The position numbers were made by a program, and so were the translations under genes. 64,000 bases of DNA from Rotaria sp. Silwood1 (taxonomy: Eukaryota > Rotifera > Eurotatoria > Philodinida > Philodinidae), in NCBI GenBank assembly GCA_905250075.1, contig CAJNOP010000060.1, positions 693,351 to 757,350 on the forward strand, given 5' to 3'. The notes beneath the pieces are model-generated. The model made no database searches and was not told the origin of the DNA. It saw only the letters and a list, made by a program, of their open reading frames with translations. Below are positions 1 through 12,516 of the stretch, one piece after another; the first letter of the stretch is position 1, and the number at the start of each line of letters is the position of its first letter.

Positions 1-732
1 TTTTATACACACTGTACAAAAAAATGAAATGAAAAATAAAATTAATATCAGAATCAAGAATGTGCGTGCGTTCGAAAAATGATTGCATAGTGTGTTGTAA
101 AAAAAGAACAAAAAAAAACATACGCGGCTCATTGTTGACGAAACGAAAGATGACTAGCAATTCTTTTGGACGACAAATATACGTGCACACAACACTCAGC
201 ACATTTCTGTTGCTTTTTTTTAAATAATATTCAGGAGGAGTAAAGCTGCAGTCAGATTTTATTATAGTTTATCTTTATTTGCTTTAAAAATAATTGCTCT
301 AAAAAAGAAAAAAGAATGAGACTTCAGGTTTACCACCAAGAAAGCAGTCGATCAATCTTACATCTACAGGAAACCTGACTGATCACCTAGGAGTTGTGTA
401 TTTTTTTTTCACAGACCTAGGAAGAAGGTATTTTTTATATGAGCCTTCCTTCCACTCTCATTCACAAATCTCTCACACGATTAGAGCCAAATAGACCTCT
501 AAAACTAGACTTATTTACTCTTACCGTCTATCAAGTATTGTGTTTTGGTAGAATGGATGATGTCTGATGATCCATCCATGGTATTCTATGTAAACAAATT
601 CCTGCTATCCGATCATTTTGATTAACCAATCAATTGTATGAACTGTTTGTCGTGCTTACTATCGCAAGGAGAGAATGAATAGACAAATTCAAACTGTCCC
701 TCAATTTTATGCTATAGATATATTTTGTTCTC
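1..732. other. Non-coding region upstream of the EF-hand gene
   Basis: AT-rich DNA with poly(A/T) runs. I see no convincing coding exon, RNA gene or promoter motif here. It ends in a pyrimidine-rich tract leading to an AG at 741-742. Confidence 0.5.
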
Positions 733-746
733 TTTTTTGTAGATTG

Positions 747-1362
747 ATGACTACAGCTAGTGGAAGAGTGAGCAAAGATGCACTTCTGCCATCATCTGGT
801 TTCGCCTTTGGTGGTGGAACAAAGCCCCTCTCTGAACTGGTGTTCAAAAAATACGATTTAGATAACAATGGTAAAATATTCGTCTTCATGTCTTTTTTCA
901 TATACTCGCTTATAATTCTTTGTTTCAGGATGGCTTTCTCGTAATGAACTTCGTTCTATGTGCTATGATATGGGTTATTACCTTTCCGATGATGAGATAG
1001 CTTGGGCATGGACAGTACTCGATAAGAATGGCAGCGGAACAATTGATTACAATGAATTCGCTGAATGGTGGAAGAAATCATCTCGTTTCGATCATTTGAA
1101 AATGCCAAACGAGCAGCAAGCACATCTTCTTTGTCGAGTGGTCGAAATCTTTCGTTCATATGATAAAACTAATATAGGGAGTCTTGATCGAGCTCAATTC
1201 ACTACTATGGTACATGAACTTATTGATGAAGGTATTATAAATGGTAGCGAACATCTAGCTTGTGAATTTGAACAGATCGATCGTAGTCATGATGAACGAA
1301 TCAATATCAATGAGCTCATCGCCTGGTTAATAAATGTCGGCGTACTCAGAAATAACGCTTGA
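747..1362 (+). CDS. EF-hand calcium-binding protein (calmodulin-like, four EF-hand regions)
   Basis: Two exons, 747-870 and 929-1362, joined across a 58-nt GT-AG intron, give 185 aa. The splice falls inside the first calcium loop and restores it as DLDNNGWLSRNE. The second loop, DKNGSGTIDYNE, is also canonical, with acidic or oxygen ligands at positions 1, 3, 5, 9 and 12. The third (DKTNIGSLDRAQ) has Gln at position 12, and the fourth (DRSHDERININE) is near-canonical, so sites 1 and 2 are the likely strong calcium binders. The N-terminal 35 residues are Ser/Gly-rich without a signal peptide, so the protein is probably cytosolic. The ATG lies 4 nt after a poly-T AG acceptor (742), suggesting a trans-spliced or very short 5' UTR. 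I cannot assign an orthologue. Confidence 0.85.
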
Positions 1363-2460
1363 AAATTCTTAGAAAATCCCTTGAACTCTTTTTGTGATAC
1401 ATGCATCTTATGATTTATCCTCTAGAATCGAACGTATCTTTGAGGAACATTACTGTTCTTGATTGAAAATTTCACTGAACATTATCTGATCCATAATCAA
1501 CAGCCTATAAATGAAAGATGGCATTTGATAAGTTACAAAACTGAGGTTTAAGTTCTTATTGTATTCCTATTCCTAAAGAATAAAAATGTCGTTAAAGCCA
1601 AAAACACGTTTTCATGGGAAAAACTAGTATCATATCCCGATGCAGCTACCGGCACGTGTTTACTTTTAACATTTGTCACTTTCAAGTACTCAATGTGTGG
1701 AAAAAAAAATTTATATATAATATATAAAAGGTTGTCATTAAACGAAAATGAAGTAGTAGAAAAACCCATGATAAGTTTATAATCAAGGATGCAACAGAAG
1801 ATCTAGGGTCTTACATTCTAGAGAGAGGTTCACTACTTTATACGTCAACTTCAACGTCAAAAAATGCTATTTCCTTTTTAGTCTCATTTTGTTCCTGATG
1901 AGATCTTTCATCAAATACAGATTGATGAAAGGAGTGTTATTTCTGATTTGTTTCCAGAATAGATGGCATGTCTGATCAGGCCTTTTTTTTCATTCGTTCA
2001 TAAATTATTACATAAGTTTTATAAATCAATTTAATTACATGATAATCAGCGTTGCGATCAAACAGATAGTACTTTTTTTAAAGTCTGTCAGTGTTCTTCT
2101 CAAATTGAAGAAAACAAGAAAAATCAAAGAAAAAGTATTGCCAAGAGCAGGAACACATAACAACATGAGACGAATAACTATGATTGTTAAACTTATTCTC
2201 ACTTATTTCTTGATATTTTTGACTAGTTGACTACTCTTGATCTTATTTCTTATTAAATCCTCCTTCATCAATCAATATTCACTGAAACTTGAATTTGTTA
2301 TAGCATCAAATAAGTAGATGGCTCTGTCTATTAACATGAGACCTAAATCTTAAATATGTTGGATTCAATTGTTAACCAATCAAATTTTGAGGCGTCGGAT
2401 GATGATGATGATAAAAAAGGGTTCTCATTGCATTCTATCGTCGTTTTTTTTTCTTTTTTA
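1363..2460. other. Intergenic spacer between the EF-hand gene and EMC2
   Basis: AT-rich sequence. Short open frames here (for example 2039-2230) are lysine/isoleucine-rich, without conserved motifs or splice support. Nothing else is recognisable. Confidence 0.5.
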
Positions 2461-2493
2461 AAAATAGATCTGACATCATCTTTAGAGAACAAA

Positions 2494-3402
2494 ATGCAAT
2501 CTGCTGTCGAAAAACTTCGTAAATATCGTGATGAAAACTATCGTTCAAATGATGAAATAGTTGAAATATGGACACAAGTTTTATCTCAACGTAATTTATC
2601 ATCATTAGGTGATGAAAAATGGTTAATACTTGAACAAGTATGTAAATCAGCTTTACATTGTTCAAAACAACTCATTGCTCGTCAATGTCTTGAACAATTA
2701 GAAAAACAATTTAAAACAACAAGTCGTCGTGTAGCAACATTAAATGCCATGTTTTATGAATCGATTGGAGAATTTGAAAGAGCTGAAGAAACTTATTCAA
2801 CATTATTAGAAGATAATGAAACAGATGCTATTGTACGTAAAAGACAAATAAGTCTTTTAAAAGAACAAAATCAAATACGTGAAGCTATTAGTGAATTAAA
2901 TTCATATTTAGAACTTTATCAAGTAAAGAAAAAAAAAACCAAGTATTTTCTTTTTGATTTTATCTATTTTTATTTTAAGGCTGATCAAGAGGCATGGAGT
3001 GAATTATGTGATCTTTATTTATCTGAACATGATTATACAAAAGCTGCATTTTGTGCTGAAGAACTTCTTTTAATAAATCCTCATAATCATTTAAATCATG
3101 AACGTTATGCATCTATTCGTTATTCTCAAGGTGATTATGATAAAGCACGCACTTATTATTTTAGTGCATTAAAAATAAATCCAATAAATATTCGTGCTTT
3201 ATATGGAATTATTTTAACATCAACAAATCTTACTATTAAAACAACATCAACAAATCCTAAAGCACAAAATTCAAATGAAAGCAATAATTTATTTATTGAA
3301 CAAATTCAATGGGCACGTGAACAAATTATACAAAAATATAGAGAAACTATTCCCGATCTTCTACCTATTGTTGAATCAGCAATACAAAGTTTAACATTGT
3401 AA
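2494..3402 (+). CDS. EMC2: ER membrane protein complex subunit 2 (EMC2/TTC35), TPR protein
   Basis: Exons 2494-2922 and 2980-3402 give 283 aa, close to the roughly 297 aa of vertebrate EMC2. EMC2 is the cytosolic TPR scaffold of the EMC, which inserts tail-anchored and multipass proteins into the ER membrane. Family blocks are clear: the segment around 'DQEAWSELCDLYLSEHDYTK', then 'AAFCAEELLLINPHNH' and 'YSQGDYDKARTYYFSALKIN', are consecutive TPR helices seen in EMC2. The start was chosen at MQSAVEKLRKYRDEN, because the in-frame upstream stretch is a GAT repeat plus poly-T ending in an AG acceptor (2466-2467). The 57-nt intron is a multiple of three and lacks an in-frame stop, so a naive reading would add 19 spurious Lys/Phe-rich residues. 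An AATAAA signal lies at 3405-3410. PPP1R21 starts 153 nt downstream on the same strand. Confidence 0.93.
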   Translation: MQSAVEKLRKYRDENYRSNDEIVEIWTQVLSQRNLSSLGDEKWLILEQVCKSALHCSKQLIARQCLEQLEKQFKTTSRRVATLNAMFYESIGEFERAEETYSTLLEDNETDAIVRKRQISLLKEQNQIREAISELNSYLELYQVKKKKTKYFLFDFIYFYFKADQEAWSELCDLYLSEHDYTKAAFCAEELLLINPHNHLNHERYASIRYSQGDYDKARTYYFSALKINPINIRALYGIILTSTNLTIKTTSTNPKAQNSNESNNLFIEQIQWAREQIIQKYRETIPDLLPIVESAIQSLTL

Positions 3403-3404
3403 AA

Positions 3405-3410
3405 AATAAA
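3405..3410 (+). terminator. Poly(A) signal of EMC2
   Basis: AATAAA begins 3 nt after the EMC2 stop codon and is followed by a T-rich stretch. Such a short 3' UTR is plausible where the next gene starts 150 nt away. Confidence 0.5.
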
Positions 3411-3555
3411 AGCAATTCTTTTTTTTTTTTGTTTTTTTCTTCATTTTATCCAATAGAATAGTTGGTTTTGTGTCATGTTGTTGTTGTTAATATTTAAAAA
3501 AAAAACTAGAGAATGAAAACATAAAGATGTTAATCTTATTGTTTTAGATGTTCAG

Positions 3556-6500
3556 ATGGATTTACAAAATAAATACCAAATATTAGCAAGTGAATTTTCT
3601 AAAGTTCGAGGACAAGTAACTGTTTTAAAAAAAGCTGTTATTGATGAGCAAAATAAAAACCAACAACTACAAGTAATTTATATTTTGTTAGCTTAATCAT
3701 TTGATTTTTTACTATTTCTTTTTTTCAAGGAAGATATTAATAAAAAAGATCAAAATTTAAGACGAAATACACAAGAAATCGAAACACTTTCATTTCTCAA
3801 TACACAACTTAAATCTCGTCTTGAAATTCTTCAACAAGAACTCAATGAAATTGAAACAAATACGAAATTAAAAAAATCAAATAGCAGTAAAACATTACAG
3901 GCTAATCCATTTAATGATAATGTGCTTGCTCAAGAGCTTGAACTAAAAATTAAACAGTATGAAACAATTCAACGTCGAGTATGTTTTGTATTTTATCTTT
4001 CTTTTTAAAGAACTAGCTAATACATAACCTAAATTTGGCTAATCTGTTATTATTTACAATTTCTCGAATATTTTGTATATTTAAATTATGTCTTATGCAA
4101 AAAGAAAAAACGCGTAAATTTTGTTTCTTAACATAGATTTATGAGTTAGAAAAGCATATTACAGAAGGTGAAAATGAACGATTGACAAATCGTTCAACTA
4201 TAGAACAGTTGCAAAATCAAATGGCAGAAATGCAAGAAAGTCATCAACGAGCACGTGATGAATATGAAAGAATATTAAAACAATTCAAACAAGAAAATGA
4301 ATTACTTAATGAACAAGTTAAACAACATTTAACTGAACAATCATCATCTGCTGCTATCAGTCGAAAATCGTCTGTTACTATTTTTTTCGAATTCTTTTTT
4401 TTCTGAATATTTCGTTGTTAAATTATAGATCTACTTTAAATCAACTAGCTAAAGCCGTTCATGAATCAACTCCACCACCACAACCTGAAATATTTTTGCA
4501 TAAATATTTAAATGCATGGCGTGATGCATTCACAGAATTAACTATTTATATTGAAGAACGATTAAAAAATAATAATCGATCTTCAGAAAATACTGAAAAA
4601 GTAATTTATCGTTTCAATCATTCTTGTTTATAAGAAAGCAAAGAAAAAAAGAAAAACATTTTTTATTAATTAGATGGCTCATACAGTAAAAGCTTTTCAA
4701 CAACATGCAGAGAATTTTCTTGTCGCATTAAAAACACGTTTGTTCGATAGAAAAGTAAAGAAATAAAAAAATGAGAAAAATTATTTTATTTAATTTTTAA
4801 TTCTTTGTTTTCTTTTTTTTGAAGTCCTCACAAGGAGATACAAATACAACTGATTTTGCTGAATTATTTAGTATGTTTGTTTCATCATGTGAAAAAGTAC
4901 TTGCTTTTGCTATTAAAAGGTACATATAGCTTATTTTAGAATACAATGATTTTGTTTTTGTTTTGTTCAGTGTTTATGATGAACCTAAATTTAATTCTTC
5001 ACAAGAAAATCAAGAAAATATTTATGAAAAAATTAATGAGTTAAATGATGTACTTAATCAATTATTTCAACGATGGGCAAATAATTTATCTCAATTACGT
5101 GAAATAGCTGTTGCCATTATTCAATTTGGTAATTTAAATATATATCTAAGCTGTGGATCATAAATAATTGCACAATTTATATTTCGTTTTTTTCTCAGTC
5201 AGTTTTCATTATAGAGATTTTAGCTTAGTTTCTCAAGATTATCTTTTTCAATTGTCTACAACTATTAAATTAGAACATTTAACCTATATTTTCAATTTAA
5301 AAATTGACGGAAGGATAGTAGTCTTCTGCAATATGGATGACTTCCTAACATAAAAAAAAATGTTCTGCGGCTAAATCAAGGAAACTCTTCCATCCTGGAT
5401 ATTAAAATCAAAATCTTTTCGATTTTTAGTTTTGTATCACTAATAGCGCTTCGAAGCATTCTTTGTCAAATGCCATATAAATGTGAGTCTTGCATTGTTA
5501 GTTAGTACTTTTATTAAACTCAATTCTCGACATTCCGATCAGAATAAGTCACGCTACAATTATTCTTTGTATGCAAAATTCTCCTAAGGATAATGAATGT
5601 TTCTCATTTCAAAGGTGCTGAGAGTATAGATCATGGATCTTAAACACCGCTGAACACAACTATCTTTTGATCACTGTAGTTAGAGAAAAAAGAAGTTCTG
5701 ATAAGTACAAGAGAATTTGTTTTTCGTTTGTCTTGAAAACCAATTTCGTACACAAAAAATAGGGTAGAATCGTCTGAGTTTCTTTGCTTTGAAAAGTATT
5801 GCAATGTTGATTCTACAAAGACAGCTCTAGTAAAAAAGAACATGTATTTTGGGGGATACGCTCAGCATTTTGATCTTTTTATTCCAATGAAAGAGAATAA
5901 AAAGAAACTAAAAATATTAGACACACAAAACCGTGTCTAGTATCTATACAAAAATATTTCAGGTCTCTCAGATGTATAGCAACTGAGAAAGTGAAGCTAT
6001 AATTGGCTTTCGCGACTCAACTATTATGTAGAAGAAATTGTTTAGGAATTCGGAGTGTATGGCAACTTTTGCTCTACTCATCAAGACCTACCTATTCTAA
6101 AATTCTCAAATATTTCTGATGAACCATTATTCAGAAACTCAAGAAAGAGATAGTCTCCTTAAACCTTTTCGACAATAACATCCGTCACTCAGAAAAGTAT
6201 ACGCTACAGAAATTTAGGCCCATAGAATTTTAGACCCGTGCTTAAATTGTTCTCATTGATCCCTATAAAAGGCTTTATTTCTTTAATTAATTGCTACATT
6301 CCGTAGTCCTCAGCAATAACAGAATCTAATAACTAACGAAAACAATAAAGCTTTTTATAAGGATCAATGCGGTCAATTTAAGCAAGGAACAAAAATTCCT
6401 TGAGTCAACACTCCGATCTCCCGAACAGAGTGCTGTTTTCGTAAGTGTACAAAAAAAAACATGATTTTGAATGGGCAGTTTTGAGATATTCAGAAATGTT

Positions 6501-9500
6501 GGTAAAAGTTCAAAAAAACTTAATTCTTTCAGGTTACATTTTTACAGTTGGAATAGAAATGAATGGTGTATTACGCCAAACGCTGATAATGGGAATACTA
6601 CACTATATACGAATGAAATTAGCAAAACACTTGATTGATATGAGTGTCGCTGATTATCAAAAGAAAGAGCTCAATGAATCGTAATGTAAAAATTCCTCTG
6701 ACACCTTTTATGTTCGTCTAACGAAAGGAAAAAAACTCTAGAAAGTTCTACATGTTTGAAAAATGCAATATTATGCGATCACTGCTTAAATTGAAAGTTT
6801 AGATTGAACGTTCTAATTCAGTATTGTGCCGAATTAAAATGGAAATCTTTTGAGACTACGATCAAAATTCTACAATGAAAGCTGACTGTGAAAAAAACAA
6901 TATCCAAAAAATAATACAATTATTTATGACACATCCATTATAATCTTATGTATTGTACAGGAAAACTTAGAAGATCTTCGAAGTTAAATTTTAATGATTC
7001 TGAATGTGTACTATCGAAAAACAATGATTTTTAATAAATACACATTATCAAAGAGTTGATAATAATCTATAAACTATATAAAAAATTGATTCACTGATTG
7101 AATTTATAAAAAGCAAACAGAAGAATTTTACGAAAGTTTTTAAAATTTGATGATCAGTGTAAAAAAACGATTTTGTCATGAAAACAACCTAGTATTGTGT
7201 TTTAAGAGATATAAGTTTCAATCTCTACTTTTTAATTAAAATGGATAAAAGCAAAATACAAAAGTTATTCATTTTGTTGTTGTTGTTGTTTTTTTAGATT
7301 CATCCCTTCCAACGACGGTAGAACAACTTGAAGCAAAAATTATTGAGATTTTAACAACATTTCAAACAGGTGCAATTATTCATTGTGGTTCGTATTTTAT
7401 TTATTAATTTTTCTTGTTTATAAATTATCATACATTTTAAAGATCTTGATAAAAATTATAATAATAAATTATGTTTGGAATATGAATTAAGTGCTTCTCC
7501 TGTACATTTAACAACAATAGATGAATGTATTCTAGCAGCATTAAGAAAATTAGCTAGTCATGAACAGCAGGTTAAAAAGAATATGATGTGTTTTTTTTTC
7601 TATTTTTATTCTATTATTTTTTGTTTAGATAGCACAATTAATTCGCGAAAACCAAACATATCTTTTTGAATTTCAAAAACAACGAAAAGAAACTTTCCAA
7701 CAAGAAGAAAATGTTCTAATTGAATTCTCAGAAGATTCTTGTCAACAATTACTTGATGTTCATAAAAAACAAGTGCATAAACAAATAAAAATAAATTTTC
7801 TTTTATTAAATTTTCGATTTTTTTTTTTCAAGATACTTTATAATGCAGAAAAAATTGGTACACTTGAACAAGAAAAAGAACATTGGCGTTTAGAATATCA
7901 ATTATTAAAAATAAAATTAGAAAAAATGCGTGATGATCATTCAAAACAAATTGAAGAATTAAAAGATAAAACAAATCAAACAACAACGACAAATGAAGAA
8001 TTCGATGGAATTGTTACATCATTACCTACAACTGTAAATGTTTATTTTATTCGTTTATATTCATATCAATCAAAATCAAACTTAGTATTGAAAATTTCTT
8101 GTTTCATTCTCTTCGAATTGATCATTTTAGAAGAGAATGAAAACTCAAATAATTGACGTAGAGCTTATTGGGTATCGATAGAAAAATATTCTGAGCTACT
8201 CTTAACGACATTTTATTCAAGACATATGCCAGTTGAAAAAGCATGAAATTGTCAGTCTGATAGCTTTCAACCTGAGCCAAAATCTCAACAAAAGAAATGC
8301 TTGAAAAATGGAATCAAATGTAGCTCTGTTATATTATTTGGAATTAATTAGAGCCATCAAAAGATTCCCACAGCTGGATCTGACGTCATTTATCCAAACA
8401 TTTATTTATTTGAATTATTCTCTCAGAATAAGTCAGAGGATTTTTTACCAATACTTGTTTTTATTCTAATGTAATCAATATTTTATCCAGATTTTCTTTC
8501 GAAATGGTGATTTAAAATTCTAGGAGGATGAATAATCATTTTCGTAAGTACTAATACATAGTACCTAGTACAATAATCAGATATTAAGGGAGAATCAACT
8601 AGATCTTTGAAGAGATGTCTCCTCGGTTTCCACGCTAGATAAGGTGCTGACGTCATTTATTTGCATCTTATTGGATATTTAGGAAATTTCGTTATCTATG
8701 AAGCGTTTCTTCCATCTTAATGAATTTCATATGATTTTTCGAAAAACTATTGAATCTAAAATTCAAATGATTTATATAAGAAATCAACAGAAATATCCAT
8801 GGTGACGCTGCGACCGCTGCCATCTAGATGGCGTCAGCAGCGTAGTATCCTTTTCTCTTTTAGGACTCCAACAGCTACCGATTTTCAATCATAATGGACA
8901 TCTATGAGAACGAAATTATTCGTTCGAATACCGTCACATTATTGCTGCTTGATTTATTATTCAGTCAAGAATGTTTTGTTTTTTTTCCTAAGTTTAATTC
9001 TGGCTCATAAGATATACAATATAATTCATTGAAAAACAAAAGAATATTTGCATTTGGATCTCGATAAACTTTTGTTTTGATTTTTGTCTAACACATTTTT
9101 AGCTGTAACATTTTTTCTTTAAAACAAGTATCGAAAAAAAACGGAGTATTTTAATTCATTTTTTTTTAGTCAGTAACAAATAATGAACGAGATCATCGAA
9201 AAACTTCCGATCCACCGAGTGAACGTGAAATAATGATAAAACAATATTATTCACAAAAAATCCTTGATTTAGAAACAAGATTACAATTAGTAAATGGCAA
9301 AGGAATTGCTTTTTATAATGAAGTATTTTAATCATTAATTAATTAATTTTTTTCTCATTGATCTTTTCGTTTTTTTTTTTATACAATAAGTTAGCAAATA
9401 TTCATCAACGTTTAAAACATTCCAAAGATCAAGAAGCTAAATGTCGAATTGAAATCGAACAGTCACAACAAGAATTAGCGAAAATGACGGTTTGTTTATT

Positions 9501-9775
9501 TTTGTTTGAAAAGAAAATTTTATAATTATTTGATTAATTTAGGATGAATTATCAACAACAACGAAAGGCTATGAAGAGCAAATAGCGACAATGTCTGAAC
9601 ATTTAGCATCAATGAATGAACAGATTACAGCACAGAATGATAAAATTGATAAACTTCAACAACAATTACGTACTCCTTCAAAAGTAATCATTAAATAGAT
9701 TCTTTTTCTTTTTGTTATTATTCTAATATTTCTTTTATTTTTGATGAATAGGATGGAAAGAAAGGCAAAAAATGA
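3556..9775 (+). CDS. PPP1R21: Protein phosphatase 1 regulatory subunit 21 (KLRAQ-motif coiled-coil protein)
   Basis: About 695 aa. Exons: 3556-3672, 3730-3978, 4137-4373, 4429-4600, 4674-4754, 4825-4919, 4971-5128, 7298-7387, 7443-7570, 7629-7772, 7833-8033, 9170-9322, 9391-9489, 9543-9683 and 9752-9775. PPP1R21 is an endosomal coiled-coil protein (FERRY complex). The N-terminus (LQNKYQILASEFSKVRGQ, then VLKKAVIDEQ) matches the family's KLRAQ region. The block LEQEKEHWRLEYQLLKIKLE in exon 11 and the C-terminal DELSTTTKGYEEQ...MSEHLASMNE are strongly diagnostic. The protein ends GKKGKK, like its animal relatives. Two long introns (5129-7297 and 8034-9169) contrast with the others (roughly 50-160 nt) and hold repeats. 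One problem: the exon 3 donor (4374) and exon 4 acceptor (4428) are out of phase by one base, so one of those boundaries is uncertain or there is a single-base error. Confidence 0.9.
5129..7297 (+). other. Long intron 7 of PPP1R21
   Basis: This 2.17-kb intron has donor GTAATT at 5129 and acceptor TTTTTTAG at 7297. It is AT-rich. The only structured item I found is a fold-back repeat at 6240-6383. Small open frames inside it show no family resemblance. Confidence 0.75.
6240..6383. repeat. Small fold-back (MITE-like) inverted repeat in PPP1R21 intron 7
   Basis: A left arm of about 39 bp (6240-6278, starting GCTTAAATTG, with CATTGATCCCTATAAAAGGC) reappears inverted at 6345-6383 with about six mismatches and a spacer of about 66 bp. 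I see no clear target-site duplication. It may be a degenerate MITE or a hairpin. Confidence 0.6.
8034..9169 (+). other. Long intron 11 of PPP1R21 with dispersed repeat copies
   Basis: A 1.14-kb intron. It holds two copies of a dispersed element sharing CTGACGTCATTTAT (8380-8393 and from 8645) and a GC-richer patch with the 14-nt perfect palindrome GCCATCTAGATGGC at 8819-8832. Confidence 0.6.
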
Positions 9776-12516
9776 AATGAACTTTTGTTATCATTCTATG
9801 GCAACAAAAACGCAAAATCATGATGATAGTCAGTTTTTATATATTGATTTATTTATGTTTGATTCTTTTGTTGTGCTTTTAAAAATTTATTAATTCATTT
9901 TTTTCGAGTGTTAATGGCTTTTTTTTTCCATTTGTATTTTGATAATCTTTATTGATACATGTAATAGATTGTATGTGTCTTTTCGACAATATTTAAAGAA
10001 AAAAAAAATCATTTATTTCTTCATGATTGATAAGACATGATGATACAAAAAAAAAAGTATCATTAAATACAAAGTTTTTTGTGTGCTCAACAAATGGCAA
10101 TGATCATTGACGTTCGTGTACTATTTAAAATTATCATAGATGTTTGTATAAGATAATTTTTATCTAGTCGTCACTAGTCATAGTGATTATGTTATCAAAC
10201 GTAAACTCCGTATAGTTGGACATATATTTTCTTCTTAGTAATATTTGGATGAGACTCAATAGTAGGAAAATTCTTTCAAAGTATGAAAATATTATCTGAT
10301 TGTCTGTATCGTATCGAGCATTTGAATTTAAATAATAACATCTTTTTTTTTTGTTAAAAGTGTTGCAATTTCATTTTTTTGCAACATAACTATAACTGGT
10401 TATTGTACTAATGAATATTAAATGATAATTTGCAGAATTATTTAACATAACAGTTCAATAAACTTTGAAGCATAGCATATATACTATGAAAAATAAATTT
10501 TACCTTTTTTTAGAAAGTTAGGTTTTTCTTTTTATCTACGAAGTATATTGAATTCTTTTTATGCAAATTTTCTGTCACTCGTTTTTCCATTTCTCATTGT
10601 CAAATGATCGTCTCCATTTCAAATCATCTCATTTTTCATATTATTAGCTCTTTCCGTTGATTTATCTTCTATTTCTGAAATCTGACGTTAAGACATGTTT
10701 CCTTTTTCAATTTAATTGATAATATTCAGTTTTTACTGTGCCTACTGGGAGTCGAGATAGTTGATTGATACGCTATTTCAGGTAATAAAAAAAAGTAAAC
10801 GTCGTCATATAGATACATTTTCATTTTCTTTTATTCCTTACATGCGAATCAAAAATAAATTATAGATCGAATTACATTTTAGTGAAAAAGAAAAAAAAAA
10901 CACAAACATAGTTGATTTCTACAAGTTGTCAGCGTAGCTTTTTTCATCAGAAAACTCTATGTGTTAAATATGGTAACAAAGAATTTCCATTGAGATAATT
11001 TTCAAGTTTTCGATTGTTTTAGAGATGAGCAAGAAAAGAACTTTCTAATACCCTACATGCACATTATGAAGTGCCGTCATCTAAATTGGTTAACTAGGTG
11101 TACTCTGCCATTCTACAAGAGACTCTTTATATATTGACTCACGAAGAAAATTCTTCAACTGTTCAATCACTTCTGAGTTAAGACTATATGCAGTATCTAG
11201 ATCGAAATGAACTATGAATACTCTAAAAAGAGTTCGTCTCTTTAGTTTATTAATAGAGAAGTACTGGATTTTTACGATATTTTGTAGCCATTATATGAAT
11301 TTTCGAAGAAAATACTAAGTGTAAGTTTTAAGTCAAAGTTTTGTAGGTCACCCTCTCATTACAGACCTGAGAAATTGCAGCCAAAAGGTATCATACGTTT
11401 TTCTAAGGGTTCTGCAGGAACGAAAAAAAGACACTAAGTTACATTAACGACAAGACGTAGGCTGTTCTAAAGAATTCTAGAATATTCTCAAATTTTCTTC
11501 GCAATTCGAATGGCTAGAATACATTTGTGAATATTTTAAATAATGCAACTTTTGATTTTTGCTCATGTAAAAGTTTATATTGAATATGTTAACGATGATG
11601 AGTAGTCATGCATTGGTTTGCCATCTTTTTCATATTAGCAACATAAATAACGTGAATTAATCAAATTATAACTTTAAGGAGATAATCATATTTCAATGTT
11701 TCTGAGTGATCGATATGTTTCAACAACAATGATAGTTTGCCAGGAATTTGTCACATGATGTATATTGCGTTAGTATAATGAGACTAAAGAACACATGTAA
11801 GTTCTACATTTCAGCTCCAAAGAAGCTTCGGTGACAACTGTTTTTAAATAAATGCTATCGTCTCCCTCAGAAATATCAAGAAAATTAATTTCCTAATTTT
11901 GACTTAAAACTTTGCCTAGATAGAAGACTTAATGAGAGTAATTTGTTATGAAAGTTTTAAGTCTTTTAATTTGCGTCCTTCCTGAAATAAAAATATCAGA
12001 TCGACTGGTTTATATAACTGCTGTGGAAGATATGTTATTACCATAATTATGTATTCGGATAAGAACAGCGACAAGATCTAAAACATTCACCAAAACTATT
12101 CTTGTTTAGTTGTGTTTCTATGTGAAATTTCAAGACGAAATTTAAAAATCAGTGTATCTAGTACTGTGGAGGGGCCTACGGTCTTTATTTAAAAGAATAC
12201 TATAGAATTTCAATATTTCACCATATCAATAAGCTTAGGGTAAGGATTCTGCTTGGACTATTTATAGCTCATTTGGAACTATATAATGCACAGGGTTTTC
12301 AATCGAAAACTATTGTACAGTTACAAGGCTTTCCTCATCAGATACTATTTTTTGATATGCCGAACTGTATACTGTGAATTAATTCTTCATAGAGAAATTT
12401 CTGGTTTTGCTATATTTAATAAACAATCTCGGATTGATTTTATTCCCTAGTCGACGTCTTATTAAAATAAAAATCAAGCAAATTCATTTTATGAAATATT
12501 AAAGTAAACAAAGATA
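9776..12516. other. Intergenic region between PPP1R21 and the receptor gene
   Basis: 2.7 kb of AT-rich DNA without supported genes. It holds a degenerate repeat copy near 11296-11350 (AAGTTTTAAGTCAAAG at 11323). The inverted string TTTGACTTAAAACTTTG lies near 11897-11915, so the pair may mark a decayed inverted-repeat element. Confidence 0.4.
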
